Part shown: piece after piece, positions 35,131-42,091 of the stretch
Layout: every line of letters begins with the position of its first letter
How positions within the stretch are numbered: position 1 is the stretch's first letter
IMG/VR virus record: IMGVR_UViG_3300027841_000001
Location: 1 to 49,948 of that record
Length of the DNA: 49,948 nt
DNA from: a virus
Reading direction: 5' to 3' (one strand)
The notes under the pieces: model-generated
Seen by the model: the letters and a program-made list of their open reading frames with translations, nothing else
What the model was told of the DNA's origin: nothing
Databases searched by the model: none
Program-made: the position numbers and the translations under genes

Positions 35131-36383
35131 TAGTCCATCCTGCAAATGGTGAACTGCTCATCACGAGTCTGAATACCTGATGGCGATCCGTTTCCCGATC
35201 GCGCCCGTATCACAGAACCTGCGACAAGATAGCCAGACCAACTGACGTGGATTGGTGCGTTTGTGCCTCCGGTCTGAGCTGATGCAAGATTGTCGGCAGA
35301 AACGTAGGCCGCAGTAGGTGCAGAATCATTGACGGTGATGGCCGCCTGGTCCCCAGTATTGAACTGGTCGCTGTAGCTGATGGCGTATCGACCGGATGTG
35401 TTGATCGTGAAACTGCCACCCAGCGTTGCACTGTCGGCATAGGTGATGTCGGAGCCCTGATTGGTCACCGTAGTGGTCCAGCGGCGAATCTTTCCGTTCG
35501 TGCTGCCGTACCCATTCGCAGTGCGCAGACGCACCATGCTCGGAGCTGATTTGATGAGTGTATTCCCGCCAGCTCCTTGCACAAGACTAGGACTAGTGGC
35601 CCATGTCCCTGCTGTAGCTTGTGTAGAACGAACAATACCAATAACTCGATAGGCCAATGAGGTACGAGCTGTTGTAGAATAGGCAACTGTAGCACTGTCT
35701 GCTCCACCGCTTCCACCTTCTGCTGTCGTACTAATTAGCCCAGTCTCAGAGAGATCAACTCCACCATCCATATTGACAGCAGCCAGTTCAATAGTTCCAG
35801 CATTGTTCAACGCAAGAATAGCAATATCAGACTGTACTGCATTCGTAGTTCCTAGTGTCGATCCACTAGAGATCACTAGATCAGCAGGATCACTTGTAAC
35901 TGTTGTGGCAGTTCCTGTTCCTAATGTAGTGCTGCGGAAATCTAATGTTAATGATCCAACAGCAATAGTTAATACATTAGCTGCAACTGTTGCTGTAAGA
36001 GATTGAATTTGAGCAATAGAAGGCGCTGCCCATTCAGGAGCTGCTGCTCCATTACTCTTTAGGAATTGTCCAGAACTACCAGCAGCTAAGAATGCTGTAT
36101 CTCCTGCTCCGTTCTGATAAGGCACTTGCCCAATCAGTCCACCGTCCAGATCAGTAATCTTTCCTTGGATGGCTGAAGAGAAAGTCTTAATCCCTGCAAC
36201 AGTCTGATTTCCAGTTAACGCTACAACAGCAACTTCCTTAGCGAGAGGTGTTCCCCCTACTGTGCTTCCATCATGGACAACTACTGTATCCTTGTCTGTA
36301 TCTACTGTCACTTCAGCAAGAGCGCCTGTGAACGTAGCATGTTGGGCCGTTGTGCCTCTACGAAATTGAATTTGTGTACTCAT
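35130..36383 (-). CDS. Tail fibre / receptor-binding protein
   Basis: 417 aa. The N-terminus QIQFRRGTTAQHATF followed by LAEVTVDTDKDTVVVHDG matches the Mtd-type N-terminal domain of phage tail fibres. A repetitive Ala/Thr/Ser-rich shaft follows. The C-terminal ~140 residues read as a jelly-roll tip (GGSFTINTSGRYAISYSDQF). The DNA encoding the tip (35140-35560) is about 55-57% GC against about 43% for the shaft, suggesting the receptor-binding end was swapped in. Confidence 0.8.
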   Translation of the reverse strand: MSTQIQFRRGTTAQHATFTGALAEVTVDTDKDTVVVHDGSTVGGTPLAKEVAVVALTGNQTVAGIKTFSSAIQGKITDLDGGLIGQVPYQNGAGDTAFLAAGSSGQFLKSNGAAAPEWAAPSIAQIQSLTATVAANVLTIAVGSLTLDFRSTTLGTGTATTVTSDPADLVISSGSTLGTTNAVQSDIAILALNNAGTIELAAVNMDGGVDLSETGLISTTAEGGSGGADSATVAYSTTARTSLAYRVIGIVRSTQATAGTWATSPSLVQGAGGNTLIKSAPSMVRLRTANGYGSTNGKIRRWTTTVTNQGSDITYADSATLGGSFTINTSGRYAISYSDQFNTGDQAAITVNDSAPTAAYVSADNLASAQTGGTNAPIHVSWSGYLVAGSVIRARSGNGSPSGIQTRDEQFTICRMD

Positions 36384-36836
36384 TTAAATTACCGTCCCCC
36401 AGTCAGTTGGGAATATCACCACTGTATCTGTTATACTACCTAAGTCAAAAGCTGCTGCCCCGCCTAGTCCCATTGAAGAATATGTAGCTGCTGTTGCTGC
36501 GCTTCCAGCGGCGGCTGTAGCTGAAGCTAATGCTCCTACTTCACTTGCATCTGCATCTGTTGCACTTGCACTTGCGGCTGTTGCCGCTGCCGTAGCTGTC
36601 GCTACATACGTTGCTAAATCAGCAAGCTCTGTCGCATCCACTCCATTAAGTGAATCAACATTGATAATCGCAAACCCATTCATATCAAGAAGGTTGTTCA
36701 TCTGATTAGGCTCTCCATTAGGATTGTTCCTATAGAGCACCTTATCGTTCAACTCATTCTCAACATCTGTAGCGTTCTGATTTATCGCTGCTAGATTATA
36801 TCCACTCGTTGGCTTATTAAGAGAAATCTTAGCCAT
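36384..36836 (-). CDS. Tail fibre N-terminal adaptor protein
   Basis: 150 aa. The start LNKPTSGYNLAAINQNAT and VLYRNNPNGEPNQMNN are the standard virion-attachment module of podovirus tail fibres, here a separate gene. It ends in an Ala/Thr/Ser-rich shaft. One base separates it from the receptor-binding gene, so fibre anchor and tip are split over two genes. First gene of the leftward arm, with GGAG six bases before ATG. Confidence 0.8.
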   Translation of the reverse strand: MAKISLNKPTSGYNLAAINQNATDVENELNDKVLYRNNPNGEPNQMNNLLDMNGFAIINVDSLNGVDATELADLATYVATATAAATAASASATDADASEVGALASATAAAGSAATAATYSSMGLGGAAAFDLGSITDTVVIFPTDWGTVI

Positions 36837-37123
36837 TTATTTCTCCGAAAAATTTTTACTATGTCGCATATGTCGTATTCCTTATTATATCGTACTCCGT
36901 ACATTTATTCTTATACGTCCCTGCGGGACATTTACATTCTCTTATGTGTGCAAAGCACACGTATTAGGAATTCTTTATTTGTTGTTCCTGAGACTTTCAC
37001 TGGCCATTTAACTTTTGCCTACCAATGTTGTAATTTCGGTGAGAAATATAGAAGGTGCATTGCACCATACAGCACCTCCCCCTACCCCCTGCATACCCCT
37101 AGAGCGCCTCCGGCAATTACAGA

Positions 37124-37138
37124 TGAGAATAATTCTCA
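37124..37138. promoter_or_regulatory. Fur-box-like 7-1-7 site 1
   Basis: TGAGAATAATTCTCA is a perfect 7-1-7 inverted repeat and fits the Fur consensus form TGATAATnATTATCA with variants common in Proteobacteria. It lies nearer the late (leftward) side of the control region. Confidence 0.5.
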
Positions 37139-37295
37139 GTACAGTCTGTAAATGCGAATAGAAATGAGTGTCAAATGCACTCACATCCTCACTTTCATAT
37201 GCCACACAGGCATTAGAGTGAGGGTTTATGCGGGTTTCCAGCTATATGCGCCTATCGGCATATGTATATATAACGCCTTCGGCATATACCATTAC

Positions 37296-37364
37296 TGACA
37301 ATATTGTTATACATCTTTGTCACTGTCTGACATTAATGTCTTTACATACGTGACAATAATGTCA
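37296..37364. promoter_or_regulatory. Cluster of three TGACA palindromes
   Basis: TGACAATATTGTTA (37296), TGACATTAATGTC (37328) and TGACAATAATGTCA (37351) are three related palindromes spaced 32 and 23 bp apart. The last one ends just before a weak -35-like TTGTGC. They look like operators for one dimeric regulator or iterons for a replication protein. Confidence 0.5.
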
Positions 37365-37544
37365 CGCCCTTGTGCATAACGTGTGTATATGTATATAGTT
37401 ATCCACTGTCTGTTGCATTTATGCGACATAATGAGGGTTGGCATGGCGATTGCATGTATTGCTGTGCCTAGCCATCGTGTTAGGCTCTGTGCACCTCATG
37501 GTGCATGTTCCTTAACAATCCGTATGCATGAATGTGGAGTGTAG

Positions 37545-37678
37545 GTAAGTACGCACTATCGCAAGCATGAGCGTTTATGACGCACCGCAGCAAAGCCCTA
37601 CCTATAGGCTATCCGAGGGTAGGGCAGAGCGTGCCTGTCCATAAATCAACATGCCCGATAGTGAGTGTGAGTACTTAC
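37545..37678. other. Nested inverted-repeat element
   Basis: Outer arms GTAAGTAC (37545) and CACTATCG (37554) pair with CGATAGTG (37656) and GTACTTAC (37671). Inside them GCCCTACC (37595) pairs with GGTAGGGC (37618). All four 8-bp arms match perfectly. The 134-bp block could be a structured RNA or a replication origin. Confidence 0.5.
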
Positions 37679-37772
37679 TTACAGAGCCACTAAGAACCCT
37701 ACGTCATCGTACCTCTAGGGCCAATTACAGTGCATATGTGAGTGGTCATTAACAATTCATCCCCAATATCAA

Positions 37773-37787
37773 TGCGAATCATTCTCA
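37773..37787. promoter_or_regulatory. Fur-box-like 7-1-7 site 2
   Basis: TGCGAATCATTCTCA has the same 7-1-7 layout with one mismatched pair. It lies about 210 bp before the first rightward gene. Confidence 0.45.
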
Positions 37788-37983
37788 AGTGACGCATGGA
37801 TCAAGCTATCATGTTTCCCTGTGCATAGTGGATAGCCTATGTGCATACAGCCATGACAATGCAATCCATGACCTGACAATGACGGCGCAACGATAGGGGG
37901 CTTACTACGTGCTTTAAGCATATGTAAGCGTCTAGCCTGTGACAGAGGCTAGTAACGTACATATTTTTTATAGGAGAATAGCC

Positions 37984-38130
37984 ATGCAAACAAGGGTTAC
38001 ATGTGTAAACGAAAACGGTGAAGTGGTTGCCGTAATTGACGGAGATGGCGTACCCACTCAAGAGTACATAATCAATCTGCAAAACATACACCCAGGAACG
38101 GTTAGGGTGTTTATTGATGTAGCTTTGTAA
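37984..38130 (+). CDS. First early gene, small hypothetical protein
   Basis: 48 aa; ATG at 37984 with AGGAGA eight bases upstream. Beta-rich and soluble (TRVTCVNENGEVVAVIDG). A hairpin (CTAGCCT/AGGCTAG at 37932-37952) lies in its leader. As the first gene entering the cell or transcribed, it may be a host-takeover factor; function unknown. Confidence 0.6.
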   Translation: MQTRVTCVNENGEVVAVIDGDGVPTQEYIINLQNIHPGTVRVFIDVAL

Positions 38131-38140
38131 TCTGTAAGTT

Positions 38141-38213
38141 AGTAAACATTAACTATTAGTGTTTACTGGCGTACATATTCCATGTACGCATGTTCACCTT
38201 GTACGTGAACATG
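38141..38213 (+). promoter_or_regulatory. Three consecutive hairpins in early mRNA
   Basis: Perfect stems: AGTAAACA with TGTTTACT (38141/38160), GCGTACAT with ATGTACGC (38169/38182), and CATGTTCAC with GTGAACATG (38189/38205). No U-run follows, so they are not classic terminators. They may be RNase III processing sites or mRNA stabilisers ahead of the next gene. Confidence 0.5.
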
Positions 38214-38235
38214 TAATTCACCTAGGAGAATTTCA

Positions 38236-38784
38236 ATGCAAGCTCAATTCAACCGTGAAGCCTTCGCCCTGGCATTCGGATTGGCACTCGCTGCCATTGC
38301 CAGTTCCGAGAACATCACTAAGGAAACCCTCAAGCCTCTCTCTCGTGATGTGTTGGAAGCCACTCATGCAACGGGTGACATTCAGTATGTCAATCAGATT
38401 CTGAACGTCCTCTCCCCGGTCAATCGGAAAGCTGCCGTTGTGTTTTTCAAACACTTCACCGGCTTCAGCTACGATGATGCCCTCCGCCTCTTTGTCAAGA
38501 AGAGCAAGAAGCGGTACGAGGAAGCACATGCGAATAGCGTGGCATTCCTGCAAGACCCGCATAACAACATCTGGACATGGGCCGAACGCCATATTGAAGT
38601 GGAACAAAAGCCCTTCAATGTGGAAAGCCTCAACACCCAAATCAAGGGCATCATCACTAAGGCCCAGAACAACGGCCTCAAGATGGGCGATGTGCTCAAG
38701 GCGATGGTGAAGGCCGGCGCTACGCTGGAAGATGTCCTGTCCATCTTGGATACTGAATTCCAAGTGGAAGCCAAAGTGGTGTAA
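38236..38784 (+). CDS. Early hypothetical protein
   Basis: 182 aa, with TAGGAG seven bases before the ATG. Helical, soluble, and more GC-rich than the late genes. Segments include FALAFGLALAAIASSENITK, FFKHFTGFSYDDALRLFVKK and ALKMG-like C-terminal helices. No family recognised. Early position and good ribosome site suggest strong early expression. Confidence 0.75.
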   Translation: MQAQFNREAFALAFGLALAAIASSENITKETLKPLSRDVLEATHATGDIQYVNQILNVLSPVNRKAAVVFFKHFTGFSYDDALRLFVKKSKKRYEEAHANSVAFLQDPHNNIWTWAERHIEVEQKPFNVESLNTQIKGIITKAQNNGLKMGDVLKAMVKAGATLEDVLSILDTEFQVEAKVV

Positions 38785-39035
38785 TATCCACTGTACATAG
38801 GTAGTCTAGTTCTAATGACTACCCCTCGTTAGCAGGAAGCTAAACTGTAGGACATTAGTAATAATGTCCTATGGCTTGGATTCTAGCGCCTACAAGCGTT
38901 TGATTCTATGTCCCTAGGGCTACCCCTTAGCCCTTCAATCCCATCGCCTCTATAGCCCTTTAAACAAGAGCTAGGGGCATTGGCACACCTGGAGCTATCA
39001 TGCTCCTGCCATAAGCAGTTAAACAGGAGCATCTC
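38785..39035 (+). promoter_or_regulatory. Leader with hairpins, 4-codon upstream ORF and SD-masking stem
   Basis: A perfect 9-bp hairpin (AGGACATTA-gtaa-TAATGTCCT, 38849-38870) and a 7-bp one (AGGGCTA/TAGCCCT, 38916-38934) come first. Then GGAGCTATC precedes ATG at 39000 of a 4-codon ORF (Met-Leu-Leu-Pro-stop). Its bases 39000-39008 (ATGCTCCTG) pair perfectly with CAGGAGCAT (39024-39032), which contains the ribosome site of the gene at 39036. Confidence 0.6.
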
Positions 39036-39206
39036 ATGCCTTATCCGTCACAATCTATTTTCAGTGTTTTCTTCCGTAACATGCGTTATGGATTTGTTTA
39101 TGGGGATGGGTTCTTCTCAAGGTATGGGAGTCCGTCCCAGCATTCTTGGGGACAGAGGGGGTATCGGATTGGGAAGCTTTTCCATCCCGTGTATCTCTGG
39201 CTGTAA
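39036..39206 (+). CDS. Small aromatic hypothetical protein
   Basis: 56 aa: begins MPYPSQSIFSVFFRNMRYG and ends in VYLWL, rich in Phe, Tyr, Gly and Arg. AGGAG lies seven bases upstream but inside a hairpin stem. No predicted transmembrane run. Function unknown; translation is probably coupled to the upstream 4-codon ORF. Confidence 0.6.
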   Translation: MPYPSQSIFSVFFRNMRYGFVYGDGFFSRYGSPSQHSWGQRGYRIGKLFHPVYLWL

Positions 39207-39281
39207 CAGTTTCCTTTTTATTCCCTAGTGTTGGGCAAGCTAGAGGAATTTATTGTGCCCTATGAATAAAAGGAGCCTGCC

Positions 39282-39515
39282 ATGGCCGCAATTGACGCAC
39301 GCAAAGCAGAGAAACTGCATGAATTCAACAACAACAGCTTTCTCAGGAAGCGCATTCGTTCCCACGGGAAGCCGCGTCCCGCTGGAATGAGCAACGGGAA
39401 GAACTGCCCGAAACATCCGAAGGCTGAGAGCATCCTTGCTACTCGCCTCAAGGACTACGAAACCATCAAGAACAAGGGTGGTTATCACATCCCCGGTTCT
39501 CTCCAGTTCCGCTAA
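39282..39515 (+). CDS. Small basic hypothetical protein
   Basis: 77 aa, ATG with AAAAGGAG six bases upstream. Basic (RKRIRSHGKPRPAG), with CPKHPKAESILATRLKDYE in the second half. No clear metal site (single Cys). Early gene of unknown role. Confidence 0.65.
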   Translation: MAAIDARKAEKLHEFNNNSFLRKRIRSHGKPRPAGMSNGKNCPKHPKAESILATRLKDYETIKNKGGYHIPGSLQFR

Positions 39516-39528
39516 AGCGAGAGCTATC

Positions 39529-39939
39529 ATGCCCACTCTGACGCTGATTCGTGGCTTACCTGGCAGTGGTAAATCCACGCTGGCAAACGCACTGAGGAAA
39601 GATTACATCTATCAGCAGATGCGTCCCACTTCTCACTACGAAGCTGATATGTATTTCATCAAAGATGGAAAGTATCAGTATGACAAGACACTGATCCAAC
39701 GTGCTCATTCGTGGTGCCTTGACCGAACCTCGTTTGATCTTGAACGCGGTATTGACGTGATTGTGTCCAACACTTTCACCCAAATCTGGCAGATGGAGCC
39801 CTATCTGCAATTGTGCAGGGACAAGGGCTATACGCTCAATGTGATTGAGTGCAAAGGTCAATTCGGGAACATTCACAATGTTCCTGAAGGAAGCCTCATT
39901 CGGTTTCGTGAACAATGGGAAGATTTTCCCTGTCAATAG
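39529..39939 (+). CDS. P-loop kinase-like ATP-binding protein
   Basis: 136 aa from the ATG at 39529, after GAGCTATC. Walker A RGLPGSGKSTLAN lies at residues 7-19, followed by ADMYFIKDGKYQYDK and the late motif IVSNTFTQIWQMEPYL. This matches small AAA_33/polynucleotide-kinase-like phage proteins. The likely activity is phosphate transfer to a nucleotide, nucleic acid or small molecule; the substrate cannot be told. Confidence 0.83.
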   Translation: MPTLTLIRGLPGSGKSTLANALRKDYIYQQMRPTSHYEADMYFIKDGKYQYDKTLIQRAHSWCLDRTSFDLERGIDVIVSNTFTQIWQMEPYLQLCRDKGYTLNVIECKGQFGNIHNVPEGSLIRFREQWEDFPCQ

Positions 39940-39947
39940 GAAAAGAC

Positions 39948-40187
39948 ATGAACAAATCCACCTGGCCATTTCCCGCTCCCAACCAAATGGGAGGGAAGAA
40001 GAAGGTTCATTTCAAGCATGTGCATTATTTGTCCGTTGGACATGGTGCCGTTGTGTGGCCTGTGAACCACCCGGACACTGAGAATGTGTCCAATCGTGGC
40101 CTAGCCCGTACATCTACGGTGCAGAAGATCAACGAAGATGGGAGCTTTGAAACGCTCAACACCATCTACATCCCTGAACTGCGTTAA
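39948..40187 (+). CDS. Small hypothetical protein
   Basis: 79 aa, starting 9 bases after the kinase gene with AGGAAAAG before the ATG. Contains a His-rich segment (KVHFKHVHYLSVGHGAVVW) then a polar C-terminus ending IYIPELR. No family recognised. Confidence 0.65.
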   Translation: MNKSTWPFPAPNQMGGKKKVHFKHVHYLSVGHGAVVWPVNHPDTENVSNRGLARTSTVQKINEDGSFETLNTIYIPELR

Positions 40188-40196
40188 GGAGAAACC

Positions 40197-40325
40197 ATGC
40201 GTTATCAAGTTCGTTGGTCGAATGGCTATTGGAAGCTGTTCGACACTCAAGAGTACCGTTCGGTTGACATCTTCCGTTTGCGTGCTCATGCCGAAGAAGC
40301 CCTGTCCCAAGTCAACGTCAAGTAA
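40197..40325 (+). CDS. Very small hypothetical protein
   Basis: 42 aa, ATG at 40197 after AAGGAG. Reads MRYQVRWSNGYWKLFDTQEY and a helical end. The good ribosome site and tight spacing (9 and 14 bases to neighbours) support it as a real gene despite its size. Confidence 0.65.
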   Translation: MRYQVRWSNGYWKLFDTQEYRSVDIFRLRAHAEEALSQVNVK

Positions 40326-40339
40326 TCAAAGGAACCATC

Positions 40340-40597
40340 ATGAAAACCACCATCACCGTCAACACTGCTATGCGTTCTGCTTTTGAGCGTATCAAGATTA
40401 CCAAGAGCGCCTTCACCGAGAAGGGACAGTCTCTGGCCATCCACATCAATGGGTGCCTGGAAGATAAGGTGGGTACTGTGAAAGTACCGGTTTGGAATGC
40501 CCATCTGTCCTTCAAGACTGCCAAGGAAATTGGCATCAAGGACGGCTGCACCAATCCGTATGCTCGTATGCGCTATGATGACATGGTGCAAGCGTGA
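40340..40597 (+). CDS. Small hypothetical protein
   Basis: 85 aa, ATG after AAAGGAACCATC. Mixed alpha/beta, soluble (SAFERIKITKSAFTEKGQSL, then VGTVKVPVWNAHLSF). Its end overlaps the start of the outer-membrane protein gene. Function unknown. Confidence 0.65.
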   Translation: MKTTITVNTAMRSAFERIKITKSAFTEKGQSLAIHINGCLEDKVGTVKVPVWNAHLSFKTAKEIGIKDGCTNPYARMRYDDMVQA

Positions 40598-41304
40598 AGC
40601 AATTACTCGGAGCCATCATGCTCCTCTTCCTTGCTACTCCCCCTGCATTAGCTCTCAATCTTGAGGTAGGTGCAGGGGTGGCGTGTGGCCAGATATCAGA
40701 AGATGGTATCTGGTATCAACAGAGATTTCCTCACAGCCCGAATCTGTGCGGTAATTACGCATCTATCGGGATAACCGATAAAATGGATGTATGGGGGCGA
40801 GATGTGCGCTGGCGGGTGTATGGATTCTACATGGGCAGTTTCACGAACGATGCAGAGGCTGTGCAGGATGAACACTATGCTCCACAGTCACCTACTGGTT
40901 GCACTTCTGACGGATGTGGTCAGTTCTCGCTTTACCAGTCTATTCTGTCTGTACGTGGTGTAGCCGTCACCTTCGCGCCTGAGTTCCGCCCGTTCGCCAT
41001 GCTCGGAAAGCCGGTGATTGTCTCTCCTGAAATCGGGATTGCCCTATATCAGAACAAGATGGATGTCGAGGTCTACACGCTGGACAGCAATTCTCCTGCC
41101 TCCAGCCATCGCTCGTATCAATACAAGTGGGGCAAGAACTTCGGCGAGGTCTTCGGTGTCGGCGTGGAATGGGGCAATGTCCGCCTGTCCATCAAACGCA
41201 TGAAGATCAATGCACGCACTGAGGCGAACGGGGATTTTCGTACTGAGGTGCCGCTCAATACGGGTGAGCTTATCAACGTGGCTGAACTGAATGTGAGGTT
41301 TTAA
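40594..41304 (+). CDS. Phage-encoded outer-membrane beta-barrel protein
   Basis: 236 aa with GTG start at 40594. The N-terminus MKQLLGAIMLLFLATPPALA is a clear signal peptide with cleavage expected after ALA. The mature part alternates polar and hydrophobic residues (amphipathic strands) and ends in VAELNVRF, a terminal Phe recognised by the BAM assembly machinery. About eight strands fit. It would be exported and placed in the outer membrane, perhaps to block superinfection like lambda Lom-type proteins or to alter receptors. An internal GGAGCCATCATG at 40618 could give a shorter start lacking basic residues. Confidence 0.78.
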   Translation: MKQLLGAIMLLFLATPPALALNLEVGAGVACGQISEDGIWYQQRFPHSPNLCGNYASIGITDKMDVWGRDVRWRVYGFYMGSFTNDAEAVQDEHYAPQSPTGCTSDGCGQFSLYQSILSVRGVAVTFAPEFRPFAMLGKPVIVSPEIGIALYQNKMDVEVYTLDSNSPASSHRSYQYKWGKNFGEVFGVGVEWGNVRLSIKRMKINARTEANGDFRTEVPLNTGELINVAELNVRF

Positions 41305-41305
41305 A

Positions 41306-41398
41306 ATGAGTGTAGGATTCATCAACGTAGTGCGCTATTGGGCACGAAGGGCCACGATGGAAAGTCGTCTGCCCTACACTGCAATCAGGCGCATCTAA
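41306..41398 (+). CDS. Possible very small protein
   Basis: 30 aa, starting one base after the barrel gene stop, with GAGG eight bases upstream. Arg-rich (VVRYWARRATMESRLPY). Support is only spacing and ribosome site, so the call is tentative. Confidence 0.35.
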   Translation: MSVGFINVVRYWARRATMESRLPYTAIRRI

Positions 41399-41407
41399 TC
41401 AATCTAT

Positions 41408-41491
41408 CCGGGGTTGGTGGAATTGGTAGACACATCGGGTTTAAGCCCCGACGCTTTTAGCATAAGAGTTCGAGTCTCTTACCCCGGACCA
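41408..41491 (+). tRNA. tRNA-Leu (UAA)
   Basis: 84 nt with encoded CCA and the long variable arm of a class II tRNA. Acceptor CCGGGGT pairs with ACCCCGG; anticodon stem TCGGG/CCCGA carries loop TTTAAGC, so anticodon TAA. Confidence 0.93.
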
Positions 41492-41593
41492 CCAATTAAA
41501 TCTGTAGGGCTTTGCGCTTCATCTGATAAAGAAGAATGCCGGCTCAAGTGCATGTAAGAATCTTCAAGACGTGGATTGCACTAGCACGTCCCT

Positions 41594-41669
41594 GCATCCT
41601 TAGCTTAGAGGTTAAAGCAGGGTACTCATAATGCCTTGATCGTTGGTTCAATTCCAACAGGATGCACCA
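41594..41669 (+). tRNA. tRNA with CAU anticodon (Ile2-like or Met)
   Basis: 76 nt with encoded CCA. Acceptor GCATCCT pairs with AGGATGC; loop CTCATAA gives CAT. The D arm and the stretch after the anticodon look more like bacterial tRNA-Ile2 (whose C34 becomes lysidine and reads AUA) than elongator Met. Amino acid identity is therefore uncertain. Confidence 0.88.
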
Positions 41670-41695
41670 AATTCATTGTCAACGAAGGAGAAGAT

Positions 41696-42091
41696 ATGTG
41701 CAATAAGAATGGGGCCTTGTGCCGTGAAGCTGTTCGTTCTGGTGTATCTTGCTGCAACAAGAATAAACTAATTCCTCACAAACATGCTGAAGTGATTAAG
41801 GCATGGGCAGATGGGGCTAAGATTCAGTTTAAGCATTACTATGCACAACCTGAATGGATTGACATCGCTAATCCAATGTGGCGTGACGATTATGAGTATC
41901 GTGTCAAACCAGAGCCTAAGCCGGATGTGGTGATGTACCAGAATATCTATAGGGATGTTCACTGTGCAAGTTGGTTGCATCCTACACCGTCAGAAGCAAA
42001 TACACAAATGGCAAATAGTTGTGCAGGGCAAATCGAAGTGATATTTGATGGTGAAACAGGGAAGCTCAAAAGTGTTGAGATGGTGAAATGA
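41696..42091 (+). CDS. Hypothetical phage protein with conserved small domain
   Basis: 131 aa from the ATG at 41696, preceded by AAGGAG; longer upstream starts would fall in the tRNA. The core HKHAEVIKAWADGAKIQ, then WIDIANPMWRDDYEYRVKP is a small domain often seen once or several times in phage early proteins. The Cys-rich start (MCNKNGALC, then SCCNK) might bind metal. Function unknown. Confidence 0.72.
   Translation: MCNKNGALCREAVRSGVSCCNKNKLIPHKHAEVIKAWADGAKIQFKHYYAQPEWIDIANPMWRDDYEYRVKPEPKPDVVMYQNIYRDVHCASWLHPTPSEANTQMANSCAGQIEVIFDGETGKLKSVEMVK

Larger units (their letters stand above)
36837..37983. other. Divergent control region, probable origin region
   Basis: A 1147-bp stretch without a convincing gene, between the leftward late arm and the rightward early arm. 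It holds many short hairpins (for example GTCCC-TGC-GGGAC at 36917-36929, GTGTGC-AAA-GCACAC at 36956-36970, CCTCACT pairing with AGTGAGG at 37187/37217), Fur-box-like sites, TGACA palindromes and a long nested inverted repeat. A weak host-type promoter candidate reads rightward (TTGTGC at 37370, TATAGT at 37394). Density of structure suggests control of transcription and possibly replication start. Confidence 0.6.

Noticed and set aside
35130-36383. Diversity-generating retroelement suggested by the Mtd-type fibre N-terminus
   Set aside because: No reverse transcriptase gene or template repeat is present; the N-terminal domain is widespread in ordinary tail fibres.
14849-36836. Prophage or lysogeny module
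   Set aside because: No integrase, excisionase, repressor or attachment site is recognisable anywhere in the genome.
36861-37151. 96-codon open frame in the control region
   Set aside because: It runs through several hairpins and a Fur-like site, has no ribosome site and an implausible composition.
37151-37168. Third Fur-like site
   Set aside because: Only the left half (AATGCGAAT) matches; the right half does not complete a 7-1-7 repeat.
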